NCBI GenBank assembly: GCA_900548185.1
Contig: URJJ01000003.1
Span: 53,306 to 117,305 of the forward strand
Reading direction: 5' to 3'
DNA length: 64,000 nucleotides
Source: an uncultured Opitutales bacterium
GTDB lineage: Bacteria > Verrucomicrobiota > Verrucomicrobiia > Opitutales > Intestinicryptomonadaceae
Both the position numbers and the translations under genes were made by a program. The number at the start of each line of letters is the position of its first letter. The stretch's first letter is position 1. Shown here piece after piece: positions 1-8,524 of the stretch. The notes beneath the pieces are model-generated. The model saw only the letters and a list, made by a program, of their open reading frames with translations, made no database searches and was not told where the DNA came from.

Positions 1-521
1 CCGGTTCCGGTGCCCGGCACGCAAAGCGCAGAGAGGCGCAGGGAATCGCTGGAAAGCAGGCGCTCCAGCATCTCGCAGGCGTGCGGAACGTCCGGAATTG
101 AAGCGGACCCCGCCGCAGACGGGAGCTTCATGTGGACTGCCGCGCAAACGCCGGCCTCGCGCGCGGCGCGCTCAAAGCGCCCTATCTCCTCCACACCCGC
201 GAGGGTCGGGATTATCGAATGCTCGACAAAGAAACGCTCCTCGCCGGGAATGGACGCGCTAAGCACTATCACGGGCCACCCGGGTCCCACCCTGCGGACG
301 CGCACGGCCTCCGAGAGGTTCGTCACGGCAAAGGCGTCCGCCCCGCTCATCATGAGGCGCGCGCAGGCCGCCTCGATGCCGATTCCAAATGCGTCGGCCG
401 CGACGAGGGCTATGTAGCCGCCCGTGCGGGGGAGGAAGTTTCTGATGCGCCCGAGGTTGCGCTCAAGGGCGTACAGGTCTATATGTATGGAGCACCTCAG
501 GGGCGTGGTTGGGAATTCCAT
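1..521 (-). CDS. Alanine racemase-like protein lacking the catalytic lysine (partial)
   Basis: Reading the minus strand from an ATG at 521-519 gives 173 open codons that run off the window start, so the C-terminus is missing. The start overlaps the end of tsaB by 25 bp, with a GAGGGAG ribosome-binding site about 10 bases upstream. The N-terminus (HIDLYALERNLGRIRN) matches the fold-type III PLP alanine racemase entry. In that family the PLP lysine sits in VVKADAYGHG; here the segment reads LVAADAFGIG, with Ala at residue 41 (codon GCG, 401-399) instead of Lys. The later KVDTGMGR-type motif is also degraded, to KLPSAAG near residues 128-136. Racemase catalysis by the known mechanism looks impossible. 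A non-catalytic PLP-barrel protein or a decaying paralogue is inferred. The C-terminal Tyr of the family is outside the window. Confidence 0.75.
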   Translation of the reverse strand, partial: MEFPTTPLRCSIHIDLYALERNLGRIRNFLPRTGGYIALVAADAFGIGIEAACARLMMSGADAFAVTNLSEAVRVRRVGPGWPVIVLSASIPGEERFFVEHSIIPTLAGVEEIGRFERAAREAGVCAAVHMKLPSAAGSASIPDVPHACEMLERLLSSDSLRLSALCVPGTGT

Positions 522-1195
522 TTCACATACTCCCTCTTTGCCAGAACCGAGGCGTCGGGGATTTCCGAAACGCCGCAAACCCGCGCGAGCCCCGGGCGGG
601 ACTTCAAAAGCTCAAAGACTTCCCCGCACCCGAAAAACACCTCCTCAAGCCCCGCAAACGCGGGGTCTGCCACGGAGCGCTGGCGGATGAGAAGCGGCCT
701 TCCGCAAAGAGAGGCCACCCCGGACGACGGGATTTCGCGGGCCGGGCCGCCGCCCCATTCGAGGACGTTGGCGTACCCCCTGCGGGACGGGCACACCAGA
801 GAAAATCCGGACTCCCCCGAGCGCAGAAGAAGCTCCGAATATGCGTCGAAAAGCCCCCACGAAAACAGCGCCGACCCGGGGGCTGCCTCGCGGAACGTCG
901 CCATCGCCGCCGCAGAGGCGCGTATGCCCAGTATCGAGCCGGGCCCGGAGCAGAATCCGAACGCGCGCGCCGAACGCGCGGAAAATCCGGCCGCATCCGC
1001 CGCCTTTGAAATGAGGGCGAACATGTTTTCGAGAGCCCCGCCTTCGGCGCACATGCCGCACGCCTCCCCGGCTCCGGCCGCCAGAACCGAAATCCTGGCG
1101 CCGGAGGCGTCCGCCATGAGAACCGCCCCCGACGTGAAAAAATCCGTATTTTCAATGCGCTCCATAAGCCGTACAAAAATCAATACGTACCACAT
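497..1195 (-). CDS. tsaB: tRNA threonylcarbamoyladenosine biosynthesis protein TsaB
   Basis: 232 residues. The ASKHA-type motif GFCSGPGSILGIRASAAAMA, about residues 82-101, corresponds to the VGxGPGSFTGLRIG signature of TsaB. Together with TsaD and TsaE, TsaB makes the t6A37 modification of ANN-decoding tRNAs in the cytoplasm. A second in-frame ATG at 1165 gives 222 residues and a more usual TsaB N-terminus, so the true start may be there. The first methionine has only a GGGG upstream. The gene is probably co-transcribed with the overlapping alanine racemase-like gene. The sequence is divergent (short N-terminal strand, IDTS replaced by MADAS) but length and motif fit the family. Confidence 0.8.
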   Translation of the reverse strand: MWYVLIFVRLMERIENTDFFTSGAVLMADASGARISVLAAGAGEACGMCAEGGALENMFALISKAADAAGFSARSARAFGFCSGPGSILGIRASAAAMATFREAAPGSALFSWGLFDAYSELLLRSGESGFSLVCPSRRGYANVLEWGGGPAREIPSSGVASLCGRPLLIRQRSVADPAFAGLEEVFFGCGEVFELLKSRPGLARVCGVSEIPDASVLAKREYVKWNSQPRP

Positions 1196-1317
1196 ATTCC
1201 CCGGTTTTCACGCTTATTTTTGAGGTTTTTTCCGCACGCGGCAAAAGCGCCGGCAAAATCCGGAGCAAAAGCGCGTTTGGCCTTGCATCCATCCGGCCCG
1301 CGCCGCACAATGGCATT

Positions 1318-2481
1318 GTGAAAAGACGCGCACTGCCATTTGCCGCCGCATTTGCGGCCGCCGCCCTCGCCGGCCTTTGCTCCGCTTTCGGCGCCCCCGC
1401 TCCGGAAATGCCCCGCGGGCACGGCATAAACTACTTCGACGCATTCATACGCGACGCCGGGCGCGCGCGCGACAGTTCGTGGAGGGGCGGCCTTAAGACG
1501 CTTTCAGAATTCTCGATACCTTTTGCCCGCGTCTCCTTCTCCCCCTACCACCCCTCCGACTGGGCGCTCTACATGGGGGACAGGGACGAATACTTCAGGC
1601 GCATGGGCGAGTTTCTCGACGGGGCGCGGGAGGCCGGCATAAGGATAGTGCCTTCGGTTTTCTGGAACCATTCGGCAATACCCGACCTGTGCGGCGAACC
1701 CGTGTCGGCGGTGGGAGACGAAAATTCGGCGACGCGCCGCTTCATGCGCGAATACCTCGACGGGGTGCTCTCCCGCTTCGCCTCCCACCCGGCCGTGGCG
1801 GCGTGGGAATTCGGCAACGAATGGGCCCTATTCTGCGACATCCCCGGCGACGCGGCCGGCCTGCCCTACGCGGCCCCGGAGCTGGGAACGCCCGCTGCGC
1901 GCACGCCAAAGGACAAGATTTCGCGGAAAATGGCCTATTCCGCCTACGCGGAATTCGCCCGCGCCGTTCGGGCAAGGTCGCCGGGGCGGCCGGTCCTGCT
2001 GGGAGACGCCATGCCCCGGGAATCCGCCTGGCACAACGCAAACTGCGGGACATGGGAAAAGGACACGCCCGCCCAGGCCGAGGAAATGCTACTCGCAGAC
2101 AACCTGCACTCCGACGCAATAGGGGTGCACATATACTGCCGCGACCCGGATGAGGCAAAGAGGGCCCTCGAGCTGGCGAGAAGGGCGGCAAGGCGCGCGG
2201 GCAAGCCGCTCTTTATAGGGGAATGGGGCCCGGCAGCCGGCATTGCAGACGCCGGAAAAAGGCGCGAAATATTCCTCGAAGTCTCCCGCGCGCTGGGCCG
2301 GGACCCGTCCGCCTTCTGGTGTTTCGACATCCCCTCCCAGCCGGAATTCAACGTATCGGCCGAAAACGAAAAAAGGTACGTCCTCGAGCGCCTCAAGACC
2401 ATGAACCGCGCGGAGGCGGGGGATGAAGCCGCCGGGGACCCCGGCAATGCCCGCCGCGGCTCCGCGCCACCCCGGGGCTAG
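1318..2481 (+). CDS. Secreted glycoside hydrolase, GH5-like (cellulase/mannanase clan A)
   Basis: 387 residues starting at GTG; the ATG at 1310 is out of frame and stops at once. Residues 1-26 form a signal peptide (MKRR, then an Ala/Leu-rich core, then SAFGA), so the enzyme is exported. The TIM-barrel core carries the clan A signatures: acid/base Glu in WEFGNEW near residue 168, and nucleophile Glu in FIGEWG near residue 301. Clan GH-A retaining enzymes cut beta-linked glucans or mannans; the exact substrate cannot be read from the sequence. The C-terminal 20 residues are charged and probably not part of the barrel. The 3' end converges with rpoN and overlaps it by 4 bp, with no terminator visible between them. 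Confidence 0.8.
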   Translation: MKRRALPFAAAFAAAALAGLCSAFGAPAPEMPRGHGINYFDAFIRDAGRARDSSWRGGLKTLSEFSIPFARVSFSPYHPSDWALYMGDRDEYFRRMGEFLDGAREAGIRIVPSVFWNHSAIPDLCGEPVSAVGDENSATRRFMREYLDGVLSRFASHPAVAAWEFGNEWALFCDIPGDAAGLPYAAPELGTPAARTPKDKISRKMAYSAYAEFARAVRARSPGRPVLLGDAMPRESAWHNANCGTWEKDTPAQAEEMLLADNLHSDAIGVHIYCRDPDEAKRALELARRAARRAGKPLFIGEWGPAAGIADAGKRREIFLEVSRALGRDPSAFWCFDIPSQPEFNVSAENEKRYVLERLKTMNRAEAGDEAAGDPGNARRGSAPPRG

Positions 2482-3797
2482 GAGAACCGCCTGCGCAGCG
2501 ACTTGGCGGGGATTCCCAGCTCTTCCCGGTACTTTGCGACGGTGCGCCTTGCAATGTCGATATTCCGCGCCTTCAGCATTTCGGCTATCTCGCCGTCGCT
2601 GTACGGGCGCGAGGGCGGCTCGCCGCCTATTATCGCCCCTATTTCGGACTTCACAGACGTGCTGGCGACGCCCCCGCCGTCCCCGCCAGTCGAATAGCCG
2701 CCTGCAAAGAAGAACTTGAGCGGCACGAAGGAGTAGCCTATCTGCGCGTATTTCTCCGACACCGCCCTGCTTACGGTTGTGGGGTGCACGCCCACGACCT
2801 CCGCAATTTCAGCCATGGTCATGGGCTTCAGGAAGTCGCGCCCCCTCTCGAAAAACTCCGGCTGGCCCGCCAGAATCGCGCGCCCGATGGCAAGGAGCGT
2901 GCGCTGCCTCTGCTCTACGGCGTCGATGATGTCCCTGGCGTCGCGCATGCGCCCCTTCATGTAGGAGACGTCCTCGCGGGAGAGGCCGCCGCGGGCAATC
3001 ATTTCGCGGTAGGCGTTGTTTATCCTGAGCCTTGGCACGTACTCGTTGGTTAGCTCCACATCCCACGCGCCGCCCCTTTTGAAATAGCGCAGGTCGGCGG
3101 AAACGGCACGCGCCCCGTCGTCTGAAAAGGTCTTTGCAGGCGACATGTCGAGCGTCGAAATCTCCGCTATGGCGCGCTCCACGTCGCCCTCCGAAACCAT
3201 CAGCCCGCGCGCAATTTCCGGAACCCTGCGCTTCTGAAGGAGGGGGTAGAACGACTCGAGCACGGCGTAGGCCAGGGAATTTTCGCGGCCGCGCCTCTTT
3301 AGCTGTATCATGAAGCACTCGCGGAAATCCGAGGCCCCGACGCCCGGAGGGTCGCACGAGCGCATGAATTCCGCAGCCGCCGAGGCGTCCGCAGGCGGGA
3401 TTCCTGCGGCCTCGGCCTCCTTGAAGGCTTCCGGGGGCAGAAAGCCGCGCTCGTCGAGAAGGTCGGCCAGAAAGTTGAAGGCGCGCAGCACCGCCCCGTC
3501 GCGGAGTTCGAGGGCGGCCTGCGTGCGGAGGCTCTCCTGGAAGGACTCGCGCTGGGGTATGGATTCAAAAAACCTGTCCCGCGCAGCGCCGTCCCCTTCC
3601 CGGGGCGCGGGGTCTTCGAGCGAGACTTCCGGAAGTTCCGGCGGAGCCTCCTCAAGGAGCGGGTTTGACTGCAACTCCGCGTTTGCCATCCGCCTCAGCT
3701 CGAGCGAGCCGGCCTGCAAAACCTTCAGGCTCTGGCGCATCTGCGGGGCGAGCGTCAGGTTCTGTTCGAGGTTGGCGTACTGGCCGAAAGTCTGCAT
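2478..3797 (-). CDS. rpoN: RNA polymerase sigma-54 factor
   Basis: 439 residues from the ATG at 3797; an alternative in-frame ATG at 3821 adds eight residues (MCKHCGLK). Region I is the Gln/Leu-rich N-terminus (QNLTLAPQMRQSLKVLQ), which contacts activator ATPases. The core-binding domain follows, then a helix-turn-helix (AEVVGVHPTTVSRAVSEKY). The C-terminal RpoN box ARRTVAKYRE, about residues 412-421, reads the -24 element. Sigma-54 directs activator-dependent promoters with -24/-12 elements. No bacterial enhancer-binding protein is encoded in this window. The gene is divergent from the U32 gene, with about 120 bp between start codons. Confidence 0.97.
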   Translation of the reverse strand: MQTFGQYANLEQNLTLAPQMRQSLKVLQAGSLELRRMANAELQSNPLLEEAPPELPEVSLEDPAPREGDGAARDRFFESIPQRESFQESLRTQAALELRDGAVLRAFNFLADLLDERGFLPPEAFKEAEAAGIPPADASAAAEFMRSCDPPGVGASDFRECFMIQLKRRGRENSLAYAVLESFYPLLQKRRVPEIARGLMVSEGDVERAIAEISTLDMSPAKTFSDDGARAVSADLRYFKRGGAWDVELTNEYVPRLRINNAYREMIARGGLSREDVSYMKGRMRDARDIIDAVEQRQRTLLAIGRAILAGQPEFFERGRDFLKPMTMAEIAEVVGVHPTTVSRAVSEKYAQIGYSFVPLKFFFAGGYSTGGDGGGVASTSVKSEIGAIIGGEPPSRPYSDGEIAEMLKARNIDIARRTVAKYREELGIPAKSLRRRFS

Positions 3798-3917
3798 TTT
3801 TAAGCCGCAATGCTTGCACATGCCCCCGGCCTTTTCAATTTTTTATTTGCCGGGGCAAATGGCGCTATTGACAAACCCCTCCCCCTCGTCTCTCATCCGC
3901 AGAAACCTCAAAAGAAA

Positions 3918-5180
3918 ATGCCGAAGCGCAGCAGAAAACCCGAAATAATGGCCCCCGCTGGGGACTTCCCATGCCTCGACGCCGCCATAAGGGCCGGGGC
4001 CGACGCGGTGTATTTCGGGCTGGACGGGATGAACATGAGGGCCGGGGCCCGCAACTTCACGCCCTCCGGAATGAGGCGACTGGGCCGCATATGCGCGGAA
4101 GCCGGGGTCAGGAGCTATCTTGCGCTGAACACAATCTATTACGAGGGAGAATACCCGGCCCTTCTGCGCGCGGCAAGATCCGCGAAATCTGCGGGAATCG
4201 ACGCGGCCATAGCGTGGGATCCGGCCGCAGTCGAAGCCGCGCGCGCCGCAGGGCTGGAGGTCTTCCTCTCCACGCAGGCGAGCGCCTCGAACTCCCGCGC
4301 AATCGCCTTCCATTACAGGCATTCCGGGATACGCCGCTTCGTGCTGGCGCGCGAGTGCGGGATAAGCGACATTAAAAAAATAAGGGCCGCCCTGCCGAGG
4401 CTGCTCGGGGCGGAGGCCGCGCGCGAAATCAGGCTGGAGGTATTCGCGCACGGGGCGATGTGCGTCTCGATAAGCGGCAGGTGCTTCATGTCGCTTTTCG
4501 GATGCGCAAAAAGCGCGAACCGGGGCGAGTGCTCGCAGCCGTGCAGGCGCGAATACTTCGTCCACGACGGCACGGGCGCGGAGGGCATGCTGGTGGGGCG
4601 CGGGCACGTGATGAGCCCCAGGGACCTCTGCACGATGCCGTTTCTGGAGCTGCTGCTCGAAGCCGGGGCAGACTCGCTCAAGATAGAGGGCAGGAACAGG
4701 AATCCGGAATACGTCTTTGAAACGGTCGGGGCCTACCGGAAGGCGGTCGATTTCTATTTTGAAAGGAAGGGCTCGCCGGGATTCGGGCGCGAGTTTGAAA
4801 GCCTCAAATCCGAAATGCTAAAAAGGCTGGAAAGCGTCTTCAACCGGGGCTTTTCACCCGGCTTTTACCTCGGCGAACCTTCGGGGGACTGGACCTCGCC
4901 CGGCAACATGGCCTCGCGCAAAAAGGCGATTCTGGGGCGCGTCAGAAACTACTACCCCAAGATTTCGGTGGCCCACATCTCTGTCGAAAACGCGGGCTTC
5001 GCACCGGGGGACGAAATACAGCTTGAGGGCCCTTCCACGGGATTTATGCGCTTCTCTCCGGGGGAAATCCTGCTGGACGGCAGGCCCGTTGCGCGGGCAA
5101 AAAAGGGGGACGAAGTGTCCGTGAAAGTCCCCGGCAAGGTCCGCAAAAACGACCTGCTTTACGTATTCCGCGAATCCTGA
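3918..5180 (+). CDS. U32 family protein, TrhP/YegQ-like tRNA hydroxylation protein
   Basis: 420 residues from the ATG at 3918; the open frame extends upstream but the family N-terminus (KPEIMAPAGDF) begins just after this ATG. The U32 signature is EVFAHGAMCVSISGRC. It is followed by further cysteines (GCAKSANRGECSQPC), giving the four-cysteine set thought to hold an iron-sulfur cluster. U32 proteins of the TrhP type are needed for prephenate-dependent 5-hydroxyuridine formation at tRNA position 34; older annotations call them collagenase-like peptidases. The C-terminal beta-barrel (residues 330-420) is present. The TrhP assignment over other U32 subgroups is inferred from length and domain order. 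Confidence 0.85.
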   Translation: MPKRSRKPEIMAPAGDFPCLDAAIRAGADAVYFGLDGMNMRAGARNFTPSGMRRLGRICAEAGVRSYLALNTIYYEGEYPALLRAARSAKSAGIDAAIAWDPAAVEAARAAGLEVFLSTQASASNSRAIAFHYRHSGIRRFVLARECGISDIKKIRAALPRLLGAEAAREIRLEVFAHGAMCVSISGRCFMSLFGCAKSANRGECSQPCRREYFVHDGTGAEGMLVGRGHVMSPRDLCTMPFLELLLEAGADSLKIEGRNRNPEYVFETVGAYRKAVDFYFERKGSPGFGREFESLKSEMLKRLESVFNRGFSPGFYLGEPSGDWTSPGNMASRKKAILGRVRNYYPKISVAHISVENAGFAPGDEIQLEGPSTGFMRFSPGEILLDGRPVARAKKGDEVSVKVPGKVRKNDLLYVFRES

Positions 5181-5241
5181 ACCCGCGCGGGGCCCCGCAG
5201 GGGGCGCAGGAATGGAGGCCGCACGGGCCGGGCAAAAGCGG

Positions 5242-5277
5242 TTTGCATACAAAACTCTTGACTTTGCATGTAAAACC
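5242..5277 (+). promoter_or_regulatory. 21-bp-spaced direct repeat overlapping a TTGACT element
   Basis: TTTGCATACAAAACT (5242-5256) and TTTGCATGTAAAACC (5263-5277) match at 12 of 15 positions and are 21 bp apart, two helical turns. A -35-like TTGACT (5258-5263) lies between them. The pair is 62 bp upstream of the chosen start of the PEP-CTERM gene. It looks like a double operator for a regulator binding one DNA face; the regulator is unknown and no clear -10 was found. Confidence 0.4.
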
Positions 5278-5338
5278 GCAAAAAATCTCATTCGTTAGAG
5301 TTTTATTTAAAGCACGTCAAAAACGACCCCTATTGCCC

Positions 5339-8080
5339 ATGCAGCCAAACAGTTCGACACCGCTAAAATGCCTCGCCGCAGCCGCGGCCCTATCCACCCT
5401 GTGCGCCCGCGCCGCAGACACCAACATAAATCTGGAAAGCTCCCGCGAGGGGCTTTTGTGGTCCGACGCTTCGCTATGGTCAAACGGCCTCCCCACTTCC
5501 GAAACTTCGGTTTCCATAACGATAGGCGACGCCCTCAATCCGATTGTGCTGGACGGCCCGGCGAGCGTCGCAGGCGGCGGCATTTCCGGAAAGACAGTGC
5601 TTGACATCACGGGAAGCGGCACGACGTTTTTAACGTCGCTTGACTTCTGGGCAAAAGACGGGACTGTCGTAAAAATTTCAGACGGAGCAAGGGCCGAAAC
5701 TCGCAGCGCAACGGGCATCTATTCGTGGAGGGTTGAGGGAAGCGGCAAATACGTGGTAGACGGCGCCACAATAGCCGGGCAGTTTTACAACGACACCCGT
5801 CTGGAACTCGTAAACGGGGCCGTATGGGAAGGCGGCGGCGAGGGATACAACGGCAGCTTCTTTGAAGTTTCAGCCGACGCCTCCCAAATAATACTTACAA
5901 AGAACTTCAGCATGAAGGGCGGGACGGGCAAGTCCCTGACACTCAAAAACGGCTCGGTAATCAAGGCTTCTGAAAGCGTCTCGACGCTGAGCCTGTACCT
6001 GTCGGGCGACACGCAGATACTGGACGGCTCGTCCGTGGGTCTTTCGGACGCAAAAATAACGTACTTCAATGTGGCGGACGGAAATGCAAGCGGGAAGAAC
6101 GTAGTGTCTGTGAAAGGCTCCGGAGCAGACCGCGTATCGTCGGTTTACGCCGGCAGCGGCTGGATGAACGTATCGCAAAATTCCGGCGCCGATTCTCTCA
6201 GCAGGCTGAGCCTCGAAGGGTTCGCGCACGTCGAGCTCGGAAAGCTCGACCAGGACGGCGGCAAGAGTTTCAGGTCAGGCGACGCCGAAGTGATTTTTTC
6301 GGGCGACTCGAATTCGCTGGTTGCAAGCGATAAGATAACCTGGGGCGACGGCGGGAAGGCCGGCACGCGCGAGAGCGGGACGTGGCTTCTCACAACGGCC
6401 TCAAAATCCTCCGACGGTACGGAAACCTTCGCCACAAACTCGTCGCTTAAGACAAACAATTTCAATGTAAACGCGTCGTCCTTTGAAGGCAACACCCTCA
6501 CGGCCGGGATAGACTGGGCGGGCTCCGGCAACATCCTGACTGTCGGGACGCTCAACCTCGGCAACTCAACCGCCGAATCCTCCTCGGCCAAAAGCTGGGC
6601 CGTAATAAGGGACGGGGCCGAGGCGAACATTTCCACCCTCACCGTGGGAAGCGACGGCGGCATGAGCGGCGAAGCGACGTTTACCGCGACGGGGGGCGCC
6701 GTTTTAAACATAGCAAACCTCAATATCAAGACCTCCGGGATGTCAAACAGCGCCGTCAAAAACTCCGTTGTCATAAGCGGAAGCAATACGGTCGTAACGC
6801 TTCAGCAGCTCAATATCGGCAGCAACGCAGACAGCGGCGAGGCGTCATTCCGGGTCGAGGACGGGGCAAACGTAACGCTCACAAAAAATCCGCTTATGAA
6901 GGCGGGGGGCGTGTACTCCCAATCTACGGCCAAGTCCTCCATAATTGTAGACAGCGCCACGCTCACGCTTTCAAACGCGGAAATACTGATGGGCTACAAC
7001 GACAACGACCTCCTCTCCGGCACAATGGAAATCCTCGTAAAGGGGGAAAACGCCGTGCTCAATTCGGCAAACAAGGGGTTTTTCGCGGGCTACCACGCAT
7101 ACCAGGAGGGCGGGCAGAAACTCTTCACCGTGGAAGGCAAAAACAACACCGTGTTTTTCGGCGGGAATTTCCACATGAACGCCGACAACACTTACGGCAT
7201 GACGGGCGGGGAATTCAGGGCCTCAATAAGCGGCGAAGGGCATTCGTTCACCGCAAACAACATAAACCTCGGCCAGGCCACCCAGACGGAAGCCGGAACC
7301 ATATCCTTTTCCACGAAGGGCGACAACGCCGAAAACAAGATAGCCGTTTACACCAACGCAATCTCGGTGCGCGGCTACACGGGAAGCTCGGAATACGAGC
7401 CGGACGCTACGACGAGCCTCGTTTTCGGCGGGAATACGGTGCTTAAAAAGACCGACGGAACCTCCAGAAACGTATTCATTTACCTCGGCGCCGAAAACGG
7501 GGTCCTGGCAGGCAGCAGGCAGATACTCACGGTGTCGGGCTCCGGCAACGAAATAGGCTCGTCCGATTCGCGCGCGCAGCTCAATTCAAAATCCGCATAT
7601 TCGGAAATAAACATCATAGGCGGCGGCTCCCAGATATGGATGGAGACAACCGCCGTGCAAAAGCTCGGAAGCGTCAACTTCTTCATTGATTCGACAGGCA
7701 TTACGACTTTCAACGCTACATCGGTTTCAGGGTTTGACGGAATGTTCTCTGTGGACTTCTCAAAGATGCTCTCGCCGGCCTCCGGGGAAGCCGCCCTGTT
7801 AACCGCAACCGCCCTTTCAGACGGCTACCTCGACGCCCTCTTTGCGGCCGACAGGTTTTCGGTCATGGGGCTGGACGGGACGAGCATCGCCATGAGCTAC
7901 GACGAAGCGGCGGACAAGTATGTCGGCTCCTCCGAAGGGCTAGACATCTCCATATATCAGGACGGGAACTCCATAATGGCGGCTTACTATTCCGCAGTTC
8001 CCGAACCCGCCGCATTCGCAGCCGCAGCCGCGCTCGCAGCCATGGCCCTAGCGGCGGGCCGCAGGCGCAGCAGGCGCTGA
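5339..8080 (+). CDS. Large PEP-CTERM surface protein with beta-helix-like body
   Basis: 913 residues from the ATG at 5339; the frame is open further upstream, but this Met gives a signal peptide (MQPNSSTPLKCLAAAAALSTLCARA). The body is rich in Gly, Ser, Asn and Thr, with repeated short-strand patterns (for example LNLGNSTAESS, LNIKTSGMSN, LNIGSNADSG) typical of right-handed beta-helix or autotransporter passenger-like proteins. The C-terminus is a PEP-CTERM sorting signal: VPEPAAF, a hydrophobic Ala/Leu helix, and the basic tail GRRRSRR. Such proteins are processed by an exosortase and end up at the cell surface or in exopolysaccharide. No exosortase gene lies in the window. No enzymatic motif is visible; an adhesin or matrix role is inferred. 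Confidence 0.85.
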   Translation: MQPNSSTPLKCLAAAAALSTLCARAADTNINLESSREGLLWSDASLWSNGLPTSETSVSITIGDALNPIVLDGPASVAGGGISGKTVLDITGSGTTFLTSLDFWAKDGTVVKISDGARAETRSATGIYSWRVEGSGKYVVDGATIAGQFYNDTRLELVNGAVWEGGGEGYNGSFFEVSADASQIILTKNFSMKGGTGKSLTLKNGSVIKASESVSTLSLYLSGDTQILDGSSVGLSDAKITYFNVADGNASGKNVVSVKGSGADRVSSVYAGSGWMNVSQNSGADSLSRLSLEGFAHVELGKLDQDGGKSFRSGDAEVIFSGDSNSLVASDKITWGDGGKAGTRESGTWLLTTASKSSDGTETFATNSSLKTNNFNVNASSFEGNTLTAGIDWAGSGNILTVGTLNLGNSTAESSSAKSWAVIRDGAEANISTLTVGSDGGMSGEATFTATGGAVLNIANLNIKTSGMSNSAVKNSVVISGSNTVVTLQQLNIGSNADSGEASFRVEDGANVTLTKNPLMKAGGVYSQSTAKSSIIVDSATLTLSNAEILMGYNDNDLLSGTMEILVKGENAVLNSANKGFFAGYHAYQEGGQKLFTVEGKNNTVFFGGNFHMNADNTYGMTGGEFRASISGEGHSFTANNINLGQATQTEAGTISFSTKGDNAENKIAVYTNAISVRGYTGSSEYEPDATTSLVFGGNTVLKKTDGTSRNVFIYLGAENGVLAGSRQILTVSGSGNEIGSSDSRAQLNSKSAYSEINIIGGGSQIWMETTAVQKLGSVNFFIDSTGITTFNATSVSGFDGMFSVDFSKMLSPASGEAALLTATALSDGYLDALFAADRFSVMGLDGTSIAMSYDEAADKYVGSSEGLDISIYQDGNSIMAAYYSAVPEPAAFAAAAALAAMALAAGRRRSRR

Positions 8081-8467
8081 CTGGGCGCTCTACCAAAACC
8101 GGAAAATCTCCCGAACCCGGCCAAAGCCTCCGCGCAGGCCGGGTTTGTTCTGCCGCTTTCGCCCATGCATTTCGCGCCCCCCGCCTTCCCGCGCGGAGTC
8201 GCCCCCGCCCCAATTCGCGCCCCGAAAGCCCTTCCGCCGCAAAAGATGCGGATTCCGCCCGGATGCTGACGGTGCGGGAAAGCCACGCCGACCGGCGCGC
8301 TAACGCCGCAAACCCGTCTGAAATTGGCGCGGTCTGAGAGAGCCGGAAGCGGTGAGCGTGCACATCCGGAAGCGGAAATCGCCGGCCGGGAAATTCCGCA
8401 AACCGCCCCGCGCCGCAGCGCACGGCGCCGAAAATGCGCCGGAAACACCCCAAAATACGCTAAATGC
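8081..8467. other. Intergenic region between the PEP-CTERM gene and tig
   Basis: No supportable gene. It holds one possible terminator hairpin near its 5' end (listed separately). Short open frames on both strands here are GC-driven shadows without coherent protein composition. Confidence 0.6.
8114..8150 (+). terminator. Possible terminator after the PEP-CTERM gene
   Basis: AACCCGGCC (8114-8122) pairs with GGCCGGGTT (8137-8145) over a 14-base loop, followed by a weak T-rich stretch (TGTTC). It lies 33 bp after the stop codon. The stem is perfect but the T tract is poor. Confidence 0.45.
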
Positions 8468-8495
8468 TTGACCGAAGCGGCGGTTCTGATATGTT
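8468..8495 (+). promoter_or_regulatory. Candidate sigma-70-type promoter of tig
   Basis: TTGACC (8468-8473), a 16-base spacer and TATGTT (8490-8495) form a recognisable -35/-10 pair. An AT-rich leader (about 29 bases) then runs to the tig start at 8525. No clear Shine-Dalgarno precedes that ATG. Confidence 0.5.
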
Positions 8496-8524
8496 CCCCA
8501 CCTTATATTTTAAATTTTTAGATT

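Noticed and set aside
132..1223. Long plus-strand frame opposite tsaB and the racemase-like gene
   Set aside because: Low-complexity Arg/Pro/Ala-rich translation with no domain; it is the antisense of two recognisable minus-strand genes.
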